Shown: one piece after another, positions 18,156 to 27,492 of the stretch
Numbering within the stretch: the first letter of the stretch is position 1
Layout: the number at the start of each line of letters is the position of its first letter
Origin: an uncultured Bacteroides sp.
Lineage (GTDB): Bacteria > Bacteroidota > Bacteroidia > Chitinophagales > Chitinophagaceae
Assembly (NCBI GenBank): GCA_902168085.1
Contig: CABHOP010000022.1
Coordinates: 1-64,000, forward strand
Reading direction: 5' to 3'
Length of the DNA stretch: 64,000 bases
The notes under the pieces: model-generated
What the model was told of the DNA's origin: nothing
The model's database searches: none
Seen by the model: the letters and a program-made list of their open reading frames with translations, nothing else
Made by a program: the position numbers and the translations under genes

Positions 18156-19264
18156 GGCAGGTGTAGCTTTTCTTCGGGGGCAGCGGCGTGCTGCTGTTCC
18201 CATATCCATGCGCTGAGACTGGCTTTCTGGTAGCTTTCTATGCCATCTTCCTGGTTATTCAGCTTCAGGTACTGATCGTACATATTAGCGCCATACCGGC
18301 TGTAGATGCTCCGGTATTTTATGCGTTGCGCGCGCAGGGTGTCAAGGTGCGCCAGGGATACGGGGTTTACCATAGTTTTCATCTCATTTGCCAGTACAGA
18401 ATCTTGCATCTTTAGCCTGCTGTGTGTATACAGCCACAGGTTGAAGTAGGCAGAATAACGAAAGGTAGAATCCCCGCTTTTTACGCACAAAGCATAGGCT
18501 ACCAGGTTGGCATCATCTTCTGCTGCTATACCTGCCTGGTGTGCCATTTCGTGCGAAATAACGAAGGGTAGCATAAAATCGGGCAGGTTGCGGTTTACCT
18601 GCGCCTCACCCGTAAAGGGATTGAAATAGCCCTGAACACCAATGTATTGCATCATATTTCCAAACAAGGTATGCTTCACCCTCAGGCCCGATGCATCATT
18701 GTAGCAATCCGTATACTGTTTATACTGCTGCCATGAGAGCCGCTCCATCCTTTTGAATGAATAATCCTTATACCCACCGATATAAGTGTTCATTTTTGTT
18801 ATCAAAAACTTGTCAAAACGTATCAACGACGAATCATCTGCAGCTATCTCGTTCTCATCAAGCTTCCATATTTCCTTCAACGGTTGCTTATAGTAATTGC
18901 CGCCCCAGCCTATCATGAAGAAGAGGCACAAAAGGCATACATTGGTTACAAACTTTACGAAGGATATACCAAAGCGCTGATAATTCTTGTTTAACGTCAG
19001 CAAGAAATACAGCCATACGATTATTGTATATATCATGCTCAACACCCAGCACACATATATCACATCCCCTATGCAGAAAGGTATATAGCGTGTAATGCTG
19101 GTACGAAGTAGCTGCAATGGCTGAAATATATAAGCACTATACGCTGCTACATTTCCGTCAGCAGACGTAATCCATGTAAACAATAACAAAAATGTTATGG
19201 CTACAGCTAAAAAAATTAAGTTTTTCTTATAGTTATTTATAGAATAACGATTATCCCACGGCAT
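18152..19264 (-). CDS. DUF3810 membrane protein with HExxH motif
   Basis: About 370 residues. Three N-terminal transmembrane segments (about 10-32, 55-80, 95-115) precede an extracytoplasmic domain with HEMAH at residues 238-242, followed by an acidic EDDANL that could supply the third zinc ligand. It looks like a membrane-bound zinc metallopeptidase, matching the DUF3810 family; the substrate is unknown. The frame is open upstream to a TTG at 19333, which would overlap the start of the divergent gene. ATG at 19264 is chosen because the upstream 23 codons lack family character. Its end overlaps the mutase stop by 4 bp. Confidence 0.8.
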   Translation of the reverse strand: MPWDNRYSINNYKKNLIFLAVAITFLLLFTWITSADGNVAAYSAYIFQPLQLLRTSITRYIPFCIGDVIYVCWVLSMIYTIIVWLYFLLTLNKNYQRFGISFVKFVTNVCLLCLFFMIGWGGNYYKQPLKEIWKLDENEIAADDSSLIRFDKFLITKMNTYIGGYKDYSFKRMERLSWQQYKQYTDCYNDASGLRVKHTLFGNMMQYIGVQGYFNPFTGEAQVNRNLPDFMLPFVISHEMAHQAGIAAEDDANLVAYALCVKSGDSTFRYSAYFNLWLYTHSRLKMQDSVLANEMKTMVNPVSLAHLDTLRAQRIKYRSIYSRYGANMYDQYLKLNNQEDGIESYQKASLSAWIWEQQHAAAPEEKLHLP

Positions 19265-19332
19265 ATCCTGAATGCAGATATCAATATCTTTGCTGTCACA
19301 ATTTCTGAATATTTCATTAAATAAAGCTATCA

Positions 19333-20385
19333 ATGACCTCGTATCCTAATCTATTAGCAACTGCCTTTCTTTCTGTAGCCCTTTTAGCAAGTAGCTGTGG
19401 CAACAAAGAAGATGCATCGAAAGCAAAAGGCGGTCGCCCTAATAAACTTACAGCCGAAGGTTATATAGTGAATCATACTACATTCAACAGTTCGTATGCA
19501 GTCAGCGGTTCCTTGTTGCCCAATGAAGAGCTGGAGATACACCCTGAAATATCGGGCCGCGTTACAGCTATTATTTTCAAGGAAGGCAGTAAAGTGCGTA
19601 AAGGACAAACGCTGGTGCAGCTATATGATGGTGACATCAGGGCAAACATCCAGAAACTGCGCGCCCAAAAGCAATTGCAGGTAAAAATATTGGAGCGCCA
19701 GAAGGAACTGCTGAACATAGGCGGCATCAGCAAACAGGACTATGAAACTACGGAAACACAAATCAGCTCTATAGAGGCTGATATCGCCTTCGCAGAAGCG
19801 CAATTGAGGTCTACCAAAATAGTGGCCCCTTTCGATGGAACGATAGGCATCCGTAATATAAGTGTGGGTGCTGTGGTATCACCTACTACACTCATTACTA
19901 CGCTGCAACAAACACATCCATTAAAAATGGATTTCACCATACCGGAACAATATTCCAGCTCTATATCGCCCGGCAAGGATGTATTCTTTACCGTTACAGG
20001 TAGCCAAGATACATTAGCTGGCAAGGTAGCCGCCATAGACCCCGGTGCCAATGTAGCTACACGGACGGTAAGAGTACGTGCCATGGTGCCCAACCCTGAT
20101 GGCAAGCTGGTAGCAGGGTCTTTTGCCAATGTGGTGGTGCCTTTGCAAAGCGCTCCCGATGCCATCCTGATACCGTCACAATCGGTAATACCCACCACTA
20201 AAGACAAGAAAGTAGCTGTAGTGAAGAATGGCAAAGCGGATATGGTAGTAGTGAAACTGGGCCAGCGCACCAGCGATAAGGTGGAAGTATTACAAGGGTT
20301 GCAAGCCGGCGATACCGTTATCACCACCGGGCTGATGCAGGTAAAACCGGGTATGGATGTAACCATCAAAAAGATAGGTAGTTAA
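19333..20385 (+). CDS. RND-type efflux membrane fusion (adaptor) lipoprotein
   Basis: 350 residues. Signal peptide with a lipobox ending LLASSC places it on the periplasmic side as a lipoprotein. HlyD/AcrA architecture: a biotinyl-lipoyl-like first half (LPNEELEIHPEISGRVTAI), an alpha-hairpin (about 95-145), a lipoyl second half (IVAPFDGTIGIRNISVGAVV), then beta-barrel and membrane-proximal domains. It would join an inner-membrane RND pump to an outer-membrane channel. Neither pump nor channel lies next to it: ispH follows after 54 bp. It may serve a pump encoded elsewhere. Confidence 0.88.
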   Translation: MTSYPNLLATAFLSVALLASSCGNKEDASKAKGGRPNKLTAEGYIVNHTTFNSSYAVSGSLLPNEELEIHPEISGRVTAIIFKEGSKVRKGQTLVQLYDGDIRANIQKLRAQKQLQVKILERQKELLNIGGISKQDYETTETQISSIEADIAFAEAQLRSTKIVAPFDGTIGIRNISVGAVVSPTTLITTLQQTHPLKMDFTIPEQYSSSISPGKDVFFTVTGSQDTLAGKVAAIDPGANVATRTVRVRAMVPNPDGKLVAGSFANVVVPLQSAPDAILIPSQSVIPTTKDKKVAVVKNGKADMVVVKLGQRTSDKVEVLQGLQAGDTVITTGLMQVKPGMDVTIKKIGS

Positions 20386-20415
20386 GCATTATTATTTCAT
20401 TAACAGGGCATTACC

Positions 20416-20423
20416 TACCTTTG
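20416..20423 (+). promoter_or_regulatory. -7 promoter element before ispH
   Basis: TACCTTTG fits TAnnTTTG exactly and lies 17 bp before the ispH ATG, giving a very short 5' leader. The upstream element is weak (TTTC at 20395-20398). Confidence 0.55.
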
Positions 20424-20439
20424 CACCAGCATTATAGTC

Positions 20440-21663
20440 ATGAAGTCGTTTGAGGTTCCCGTACATTATCGCAGTTCATTAGTTACTGCTATCAAGCAAA
20501 AACGCAAGGCAGCTGATAAGATGAAAAAAGACTTTACGCCCACCGTGCTGGATGCGGGGTCTTTACAGCTTATCCTTGCCCGTCACTTCGGTTTTTGCTA
20601 TGGGGTGGAAAATGCCATAGAGATAGCATTCCGTGCAGTGGCCGAGAATCCGAATAAGCGCGTGTTCCTGCTGAGCGAAATGATACACAACCCCGGGGTG
20701 AATGCAGACCTGCAGGCTATGGGGGTAAAGTTCATTATGGACACCAAGGGCAAAATGCTGATGGGCTGGGATGAACTGACGAGCGATGACATTGTTATCA
20801 TACCTGCCTTCGGCACTACGCTGGAACTGGAACAAACACTGCGCGATAAAGGCATAGAGCCCAGCCGCTACGAAACTACCTGCCCCTTTGTAGAAAAAGT
20901 ATGGAACCGTGCTGAAAAGATAGGCAAGGATGGCTACACGATAGTAGTGCATGGCAAGCCTAACCATGAAGAAACGAGGGCTACCTTCTCACATAGCAAG
21001 GCCAATACACCTACGGTGGTGGTGAAGGATATGGAGCAATCGCAGCACCTGGCAAAGTTCATAACAGGCGCCTTACCTGCGGAACAATTTTACAATGATT
21101 TTAAAGGACAGTATTCGGAAGGCTTTGATATACATAAAGACCTGCAACGCATAGGTGTGGTAAACCAAACTACCATGCTGGCCAGCGAAACGCAGGGCAT
21201 TGCTGACTACCTGAAACAAGTGGTAATGGACCATTACAAACCGGCTAACGTTTCAGACAACTTTGCCGATACCCGCGATACACTTTGCTACGCTACTAAC
21301 GATAACCAAAGCGCTGTGCAAGGCATGCTGGAAACAGAGGCGGATATTGCCATTGTAATAGGTGGGTATAACAGCTCCAACACTTCTCACCTGGTAGAAC
21401 TGTGCGAACTGAAGCTGCCTACTTTTTACATTAAAGATGAGCACTGCCTTATTTCTGCTACGCGCATCAGCCACTTCGACCTGCATATGCATATAGAAAT
21501 AGAAACAGAAAACTACCTGCCCAATAAAACACCATTGCGCATCATGATAACATCTGGCGCTTCCTGCCCCGATGCTTTGGTAGAGCGTGTAATAGAACGC
21601 CTTGCGGAACTGACGCATAATACCGAAGGGCTGGAAACAGCTGCTGCGCTATGGGTGGGTTAG
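20440..21663 (+). CDS. ispH: 4-hydroxy-3-methylbut-2-enyl diphosphate reductase
   Basis: 407 residues. Last step of the MEP isoprenoid pathway: HMBPP to IPP and DMAPP, using a [4Fe-4S] cluster. The three cluster cysteines are present: C53 (HFGFCYGVENA), C148 (ETTCPFVEKVW) and C283 (DTLCYATNDNQ). The catalytic E/T/N/H set sits in recognisable blocks (EMIHNPGVN, VVNQTTMLA, SGASCPD). It is longer than the ~310-residue E. coli enzyme because of an N-terminal extension (about 40 residues) and an insertion around 200-235, both usual in Bacteroidota. A single-gene unit with its own promoter element and terminator. ispD of the same pathway is at 50298-50978. Confidence 0.96.
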   Translation: MKSFEVPVHYRSSLVTAIKQKRKAADKMKKDFTPTVLDAGSLQLILARHFGFCYGVENAIEIAFRAVAENPNKRVFLLSEMIHNPGVNADLQAMGVKFIMDTKGKMLMGWDELTSDDIVIIPAFGTTLELEQTLRDKGIEPSRYETTCPFVEKVWNRAEKIGKDGYTIVVHGKPNHEETRATFSHSKANTPTVVVKDMEQSQHLAKFITGALPAEQFYNDFKGQYSEGFDIHKDLQRIGVVNQTTMLASETQGIADYLKQVVMDHYKPANVSDNFADTRDTLCYATNDNQSAVQGMLETEADIAIVIGGYNSSNTSHLVELCELKLPTFYIKDEHCLISATRISHFDLHMHIEIETENYLPNKTPLRIMITSGASCPDALVERVIERLAELTHNTEGLETAAALWVG

Positions 21664-21709
21664 TTGATTGGTTGATTAGTATTACAACTACAAAACGATA
21701 TATAATATA

Positions 21710-21733
21710 AAAGCACCGCTATTGCGGTGCTTT
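21710..21733. terminator. Bidirectional intrinsic terminator
   Basis: 10-bp stem AAAGCACCGC / GCGGTGCTTT with a TATT loop, between the convergent ispH and pyruvate carboxylase genes, followed by ATTCTTTT. A further imperfect inverted repeat surrounds it: 21661-21680 (TAGTTGATTGGTTGATTAGT) pairs with ACTAATCAACAGTCAACTA at about 21758-21776. Confidence 0.9.
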
Positions 21734-21773
21734 ATTCTTTTATAAATGAACGAGTCAACTAATCAACAGTCAA

Positions 21774-24700
21774 CTAACCCAGTGCAAGCACAAGGTCATG
21801 CGTATTCACCAGTGTGCCCGATGCCAGTTGGATATAGTCTACCGCGCCATCGTTAGGGGCGGTAACTACGGTTTCCATCTTCATGGCTTCTATCACAAAC
21901 AGTGGCTGGTTCTTCTTCACTTTATCGCCTTTGTTCACCAGCAGTTTCGATAACATGCCTTGCAGCGGTGCACCTATCTGGTTATTATCTGCCTTGTCTA
22001 TTTTCTTGTTCTCTACCTTTTGCACCTTTACCGACCTGTCCATTACCTCTACGTTGCGCGTCTGTCCGTTCAGCTTGAAGAACACCGTGCGTTTACCGTT
22101 ATCATCCACAGGCCCTATGCTCAGCAGGCGTACCAGCAGTGTTTTACCTTTTGCTATTTCTATCGTTATATCCTGCCCCGGCTTCATGCCAAACAGGAAG
22201 ATAGGCGTTGGCACTACCGATACATCACCAAATTCTTTCCAGAAGTTAAAGCCTTCTTCAAATACTTTCGGGTAGAATTTATACGTCAGGAAATCGAGTA
22301 TCGTCAGGTCTTTGCTAAACTGTTCGCGGAAGGCTTCCAGTTCTGTATCAAAGTCTATGGGTGCCAGGTGTTTATTCGGCCTGTCGTTGAAAGGCTTTTT
22401 GTCTTTCAGCACGATGCGTTGCAGGTCTGCTGGAAAGCCACCTTCGGGCTGGCCTATCTCACCCATAAAGAATTGCTGTACCGATTCAGGGAAAGAAATG
22501 GTTTCGCCCTTCTCCATCACATCTTCACGCGTCAGGTTGTTGGCTACCATAAACTGCGCCATATCGCCCACCACTTTAGAGCTTGGTGTTACTTTTACAA
22601 TGTCGCCAAACATATCATTCACCACAGCATACGTGTCTTTTATCTGCTCAAACTTATCGCCCAGGCCCAATGCTATGGCTTGTGGTTTCAGGTTTGAATA
22701 CTGGCCGCCCGGTATCTCGTGCTGGAATACATCGGCAGCGCTGGCCTTCAATCCCGATTCAAAAGGATAGTAGTACTCACGTACCGCACCCCAATAATCA
22801 GAGTATTGGTTCAGCGATTTGATATCATAGGCATGCTCACGTTCGTGGAATTTCATCATCTCTACCACCGCATTGAAATTGGGTTGCGATGTCAATCCCG
22901 ATAATGCACCCAATGCACAATCCACCACATCCACACCTGCATCTATAGCCATCAGGTAAGTAGCCGGTTGCAGTGAAGAGGTATCGTGCGTATGCAGGTG
23001 TATTGGTATGTTTACGGTTGCTTTCAGCGCGCTTACCAGTTCTTTGGCGGCGTATGGTTTCAGCAGGCCGCTCATGTCTTTTATGGCCAGTATATGCGCA
23101 CCGGCATTCTCCAGGTCTTTAGCTATACGCAGGTAATAGTCCAGCGTGTACTTGGTACGCTTAGGGTCCAGTATATCGCCTGTGTAGCACAGCGATGCTT
23201 CTGCAAGGCCGCCGGTACGTTTACGCACCATATCTATCACCGGGGTTACATTCTCCATCCAGTTCAGCGAATCGAAAATGCGGAATATATCTACACCTGT
23301 CTCCCACGATTTTTCTACGAATTTCTCTATCAGGTTATCAGGATATGCCGCGTATCCTACACCATTGGCACCGCGTATCAGCATCTGCAGCAGTATGTTG
23401 GGTATGGCTTTGCGCAGTGCTTCCAGGCGCTTCCACGGGTCTTCTTTCAGGAAGCGTACACATACATCAAAAGTGGCCCCACCCCATACTTCCATACTGA
23501 AGGTTTGCGGGTGGTTCATAGCAAAGCTCTTAGCTACTTTCAGCATATCGTAGGTACGCATGCGCGTAGCCAACAGCGACTGGTGTGCATCGCGGAAGGT
23601 AGTATCGGTATAATGTATCTGTTTTTCGTTCTTCAGCCATTGTGCAAACGCATCAGGCCCCAGTTCGGTCAGCAGGTCTTTTGTGCCTTTAGGATGTACC
23701 GCCAGTGCATCGAAGGTTGGCACTACAGGCTTTTCAAACACGCGGTCATCATGTTTCACCTTTACATCGCTATTGCCATTCACCGTTACATCAGCTATGA
23801 ACTTCAGCACTTTCGTGCCCCTGTCCTGCTTCACGGGCATTACAAATAGCTCCGGATGGTCTTGTATAAAGTTTACCGTTGCTTTACCGGCTATGAAATC
23901 TTTATTGGTAATGAGGTTTTCCAGGAACGGGATATTGTTCTTCACACCACGTATGCGAAACTCCTTCAGGGCGCGATACATCTTCTGTGCTGCATCCTGC
24001 TGGGTGTTTCCCGATGTGCTCACCTTTACCAGCATACTATCGAAGAACGGGCTGATCTTCATACCGGGGTAAGTGCTACCCTCATCCAGCCTTACACCAA
24101 AGCCCGCTGCGTTACGATAAGTAAGCAGGGTGCCATAATCGGGCTTGAAGTCGTTAGCCGGGTCTTCTGTAGTAATTCGGCATTGTATAGCCACACCATT
24201 CTTAGGTATCTTATGCTGATCACCCAGCCCTATTTCAGGATCACTCAGTTTGTAACCATCTGCAATGAATAATTGTGTTTTTATCAGGTCCACACCCGTT
24301 ATCATTTCGGTAACGGTGTGTTCTACCTGTATACGTGGGTTCACTTCTATGAAGTAGATATTTTCATCTGCATCTACCAGGAACTCTACCGTACCCAGGT
24401 TGTTATAATCCACCGCCCTGGCAATGGTTACAGCATAGTGATACAGTTTATCCAGCGTTCCCTGTTTCAGGCCTAAAGATGGTGCTACTTCCACCACCTT
24501 CTGAAAACGGCGTTGTACCGAGCAATCGCGCTCGTACAGGTGCACGATGTTGCCATGCCTGTCGGCAGCTATCTGCACTTCTATATGCTTGGGGTTCTCT
24601 ACAAATTTTTCAAGAAATACGGTATCATCTCCAAAGGCATTCTTGGCCTCGCTGCGTGCTTCGTGAAAAGCTTTTTTCAATTGCTCATCATTACGCACCA

Positions 24701-25214
24701 CGCGCATACCACGGCCACCACCGCCGGCAGCTGCTTTCAGCATCAGCGGGTAGCCTATACGACCTGCTTCTTTCAGTGCTATCGCATCATCCCTAAGTGG
24801 CTCTACATTGCTTTCTATCAGCGGTATGCCTGCTTTCCGGGCTACTTCCTTCGCGGTTACTTTATCGCCCAGTGCCCCCATAGCTTCGGGCGAAGGGCCT
24901 ACGAATACGATATCATTTGCCGCACACCTGCGTGCAAACTCGGCATTCTCGCTCAGGAAGCCGTAGCCGGGATGTATGGCATCTGCGCCACATTCCTTAG
25001 CTATGGCTATGATGGCATTCATATCCAGGTATGGTTTCAGCGGGTCGTTATCCGCACCTACCTGGTAGGCTTCATCTGCTTTGTAACGGTGCAATGAATA
25101 CCTGTCTTCAAAGGTGAATATAGCTACAGTGGCTATGTTCAGTTCGGTAGCAGCCCTCGATATACGTATGGCTATTTCGCCACGATTGGCGATCAATAAT
25201 TTTTTTATCCTCAT
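21774..25214 (-). CDS. pyc: Pyruvate carboxylase
   Basis: 1146 residues, the full single-chain form. Makes oxaloacetate from pyruvate, bicarbonate and ATP to refill the TCA cycle. Order: biotin carboxylase domain (1 to about 450; ATP-grasp glycine loop AAAGGGGRGM, EVNPRIQVEHTVTE), allosteric linker, carboxyltransferase domain (about 525-800; DTTFRDAHQSLLATRMRTYD, HLHTHDTSS), conserved carboxylase domain, and C-terminal biotinyl domain with the biotin lysine K1112 in EAMKMET. All key motifs are intact. It converges with ispH across a shared terminator. A -7 element stands 30 bp before the ATG. Confidence 0.97.
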   Translation of the reverse strand: MRIKKLLIANRGEIAIRISRAATELNIATVAIFTFEDRYSLHRYKADEAYQVGADNDPLKPYLDMNAIIAIAKECGADAIHPGYGFLSENAEFARRCAANDIVFVGPSPEAMGALGDKVTAKEVARKAGIPLIESNVEPLRDDAIALKEAGRIGYPLMLKAAAGGGGRGMRVVRNDEQLKKAFHEARSEAKNAFGDDTVFLEKFVENPKHIEVQIAADRHGNIVHLYERDCSVQRRFQKVVEVAPSLGLKQGTLDKLYHYAVTIARAVDYNNLGTVEFLVDADENIYFIEVNPRIQVEHTVTEMITGVDLIKTQLFIADGYKLSDPEIGLGDQHKIPKNGVAIQCRITTEDPANDFKPDYGTLLTYRNAAGFGVRLDEGSTYPGMKISPFFDSMLVKVSTSGNTQQDAAQKMYRALKEFRIRGVKNNIPFLENLITNKDFIAGKATVNFIQDHPELFVMPVKQDRGTKVLKFIADVTVNGNSDVKVKHDDRVFEKPVVPTFDALAVHPKGTKDLLTELGPDAFAQWLKNEKQIHYTDTTFRDAHQSLLATRMRTYDMLKVAKSFAMNHPQTFSMEVWGGATFDVCVRFLKEDPWKRLEALRKAIPNILLQMLIRGANGVGYAAYPDNLIEKFVEKSWETGVDIFRIFDSLNWMENVTPVIDMVRKRTGGLAEASLCYTGDILDPKRTKYTLDYYLRIAKDLENAGAHILAIKDMSGLLKPYAAKELVSALKATVNIPIHLHTHDTSSLQPATYLMAIDAGVDVVDCALGALSGLTSQPNFNAVVEMMKFHEREHAYDIKSLNQYSDYWGAVREYYYPFESGLKASAADVFQHEIPGGQYSNLKPQAIALGLGDKFEQIKDTYAVVNDMFGDIVKVTPSSKVVGDMAQFMVANNLTREDVMEKGETISFPESVQQFFMGEIGQPEGGFPADLQRIVLKDKKPFNDRPNKHLAPIDFDTELEAFREQFSKDLTILDFLTYKFYPKVFEEGFNFWKEFGDVSVVPTPIFLFGMKPGQDITIEIAKGKTLLVRLLSIGPVDDNGKRTVFFKLNGQTRNVEVMDRSVKVQKVENKKIDKADNNQIGAPLQGMLSKLLVNKGDKVKKNQPLFVIEAMKMETVVTAPNDGAVDYIQLASGTLVNTHDLVLALG

Positions 25215-25243
25215 TTCTTAAAAATGCCTTCTAAAAGACCCTG

Positions 25244-25251
25244 CAAATGTA
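25244..25251 (-). promoter_or_regulatory. -7 promoter element before pyruvate carboxylase
   Basis: TACATTTG on the minus strand fits TAnnTTTG, 30 bp before the ATG. No TTTG lies 19 nt upstream, so the -33 element is weak or absent. Confidence 0.5.
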
Positions 25252-25308
25252 ATACCAACAATACATCTTTTTTATGCTAATTATACCATTAACAGCTTAA
25301 TAGCAATA

Positions 25309-25329
25309 AAGCCGGCAAATAGCCGGCCT
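25309..25329 (-). terminator. Intrinsic terminator of the M13 peptidase gene
   Basis: GCCGGC (25311-25316) and GCCGGC (25322-25327) form a GC-rich hairpin with a 5-nt loop. On the minus strand it is followed by TTTATTG. It ends the leftward peptidase transcript before the pyc promoter region. Confidence 0.8.
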
Positions 25330-25358
25330 TATCATGTAGTATCATTTAGCAATTTTCT

Positions 25359-27398
25359 TTACCAAAGCCTTACGCGCAGGCTATCGGGCAGATACATCTT
25401 ATTACCCGGCTTCACATCAAACGCCTCATAAAATTCCGGCACGTTTGGCATAGGGCCATTCACACGCTCTTTGGCGGGCGAGTGTACATCGGTAAGCAGC
25501 TGGCTGGCCAGTTGTTCTTTACGTATCTGGTACATCCAGCCCAGTGCATAGCCCATAAAGTAGCGTTGCAGCGGTGTCAGTCCGTTTATCTTTTCGCCCT
25601 TCTTAAAAGTTTCCGTTTGTTTGAAGGCATCCAGACCTATCAATATACCACCGAGGTCGGCCAGGTTCTCACCCAGTGTTGCGCGGCCATTGATGTGCTG
25701 CGTATCCACCGGGGTCATTTTGTTGAACTGCTGCACCAGCACCTCTGCGCGGTTCTTAAACTGGTCTTCATCTGTTTTGCTCCACCAGTTTTTCAGGTTG
25801 CCTTTATCGTCAAACTGGCGGCCCTCATCATCAAAACCGTGTGTTATTTCGTGGCCAATGGTAGATGCCGCTGCATAACCATATACCAGTGCATCATCCA
25901 GTTCATGATCCATATAGCCTGGTACGGTGAAGATACCTGCAGGCAATACTATCTCGTTGTTCGATGGGTTGTAGTACGCATTGTAGGTTTGTGGTGTCAT
26001 TTCCCACTCTTTGCGGTCAACCGGTTTGCCCATTTTGTTCATATAGTAGGTGTTCCACCATTCGTTGGCACGCATCATATTTTGTGCATACGAATTGCGG
26101 TCTATCTTCAGCGATGAAAAGTCTTTCCATTTATCAGGATAGCCTACTTTCTTGGTAATGGTAGATAGTTTAGCTAATGCCTTCTGACGCGTGCTGTCGG
26201 TCATCCAGTCCAGTTTTTCCATACGTTTTTTATAGGCATCGCGCACGTTCTCTACCATGTCCTCATAGCGTTTCTTCGCTTTTTCGTTGAAGTATTCTTT
26301 GGCAAACAGTTGGCCCAGCGCCTCGCCCATAGCCTGCTCTTCTGCATTCAGTGCACGCTTCCAGCGCGGGCGCATTTGTTCTGCACCGCGTATCAGTTTG
26401 TTGTAAAAATCGAATTGCGCCTGTACAAACGCACTGCTCAGGTAGGGCGACATATCGCGCACCAGGTGGAAAGACAGGTAGTCTTTCAGCGTTTGTATGT
26501 TTTCAGTAGCTACTACTTTATCCAGTTGTTTGTAGAATTCAGGCTGACCAACAATTACGCTATCTACATGCTTCACGCCCATCTGCTGCAGGTATGCGGG
26601 CCATTCTATGGTTGGCGATATGCTTTTCAGGTTGCTGATGGCCATCTTATTATAGTTAGCATACGGGTCGCGCAGGGCTTCCAGCTTGCGCGATGCTTGT
26701 GCCAGTTTGGTTTCCATAGCTACTATGGCTTTTGCCTTTGCATTGGCAGTAGCACTGTCTACACCCATCAGGCCAAATACCCTAGCTATATACTTCGGAT
26801 ACTCGTTGCGTATCCTGGTGGTACGTTCATCGGTATTAAAATAATAATCGCGGTTAGGCAGGCCTAAACCACCCTGGCTCATATAGTAAGCCATCGCTTC
26901 ACTATTCATCGCATCCTGCGATACACCTTCGCCAAAGAAAACGCCCACACCATAGGTATGCATATGCGCTGCCTGTGCCATTACATCTTTAGGTGTTTGC
27001 AGGGCAGCTATCTTATCCAACTCCGCCTTCAGCGGGCTGATGCCTGCTTTCTCTATACCCACCGTGTCCATAGCGCTATACCAGAAATCGCCTATCTGCT
27101 GGTCAGTCCCGCTTTTAGCGTTCTTCTTCAGTGCATCTTCGTTGATGTGCAGCAGGCGTTTGTACAGCTCTTCCTGCACCAGGTTGGCTATGCCCCAGCC
27201 TGTTTCATCGCCGGGTATGGGGTTGTTCTTTATCCAGCCGCCATTTACATAGGCAAAGAAATCGTCTGCGGGATTAACGGTCGTATCCCGGTTCATGATG
27301 AGGATATCTCCTTTTGCTTCGGCCTCTTTCTTTTCCGCCGATTTGCAGGAAGCTATCAAAGCAACAATGGCTAAACCGCCAATGATGTTTTTATTCAT
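25359..27398 (-). CDS. M13-family zinc metallopeptidase (neprilysin/PepO-like), lipoprotein
   Basis: 679 residues. Signal peptide with lipobox LIASC (Cys about residue 18), so it is anchored on the periplasmic side of a membrane or at the surface. Peptidase_M13_N region from about 45, then the catalytic region with HEITH at 516-520 and the downstream GENLADLGG motif, which carries the third zinc ligand Glu. The family cleaves oligopeptides rather than proteins; it could feed the POT transporters encoded at 51135-56246 (inference). Divergent from the acetyltransferase gene at 27493, with 94 bp between the starts. Confidence 0.95.
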   Translation of the reverse strand: MNKNIIGGLAIVALIASCKSAEKKEAEAKGDILIMNRDTTVNPADDFFAYVNGGWIKNNPIPGDETGWGIANLVQEELYKRLLHINEDALKKNAKSGTDQQIGDFWYSAMDTVGIEKAGISPLKAELDKIAALQTPKDVMAQAAHMHTYGVGVFFGEGVSQDAMNSEAMAYYMSQGGLGLPNRDYYFNTDERTTRIRNEYPKYIARVFGLMGVDSATANAKAKAIVAMETKLAQASRKLEALRDPYANYNKMAISNLKSISPTIEWPAYLQQMGVKHVDSVIVGQPEFYKQLDKVVATENIQTLKDYLSFHLVRDMSPYLSSAFVQAQFDFYNKLIRGAEQMRPRWKRALNAEEQAMGEALGQLFAKEYFNEKAKKRYEDMVENVRDAYKKRMEKLDWMTDSTRQKALAKLSTITKKVGYPDKWKDFSSLKIDRNSYAQNMMRANEWWNTYYMNKMGKPVDRKEWEMTPQTYNAYYNPSNNEIVLPAGIFTVPGYMDHELDDALVYGYAAASTIGHEITHGFDDEGRQFDDKGNLKNWWSKTDEDQFKNRAEVLVQQFNKMTPVDTQHINGRATLGENLADLGGILIGLDAFKQTETFKKGEKINGLTPLQRYFMGYALGWMYQIRKEQLASQLLTDVHSPAKERVNGPMPNVPEFYEAFDVKPGNKMYLPDSLRVRLW

Positions 27399-27480
27399 AT
27401 ATGTTCAAGATTGAATTGCGAATGTAATGTGTTTTGTTTTATAACCACATTAGGGGGAGATAGATGCAGTAATATCGAAT

Positions 27481-27488
27481 TACATTTG
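27481..27488 (+). promoter_or_regulatory. -7 promoter element before acetyltransferase gene
   Basis: TACATTTG fits TAnnTTTG and lies only 4 bp before the ATG, so the transcript would begin almost at or just inside the start codon. That means either a leaderless mRNA or a chance match. No -33 element is visible. Confidence 0.3.
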
Positions 27489-27492
27489 CAAC

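Noticed and set aside
22986-23849. 287-codon plus-strand open frame
   Set aside because: Antisense to pyruvate carboxylase, no recognisable domain.
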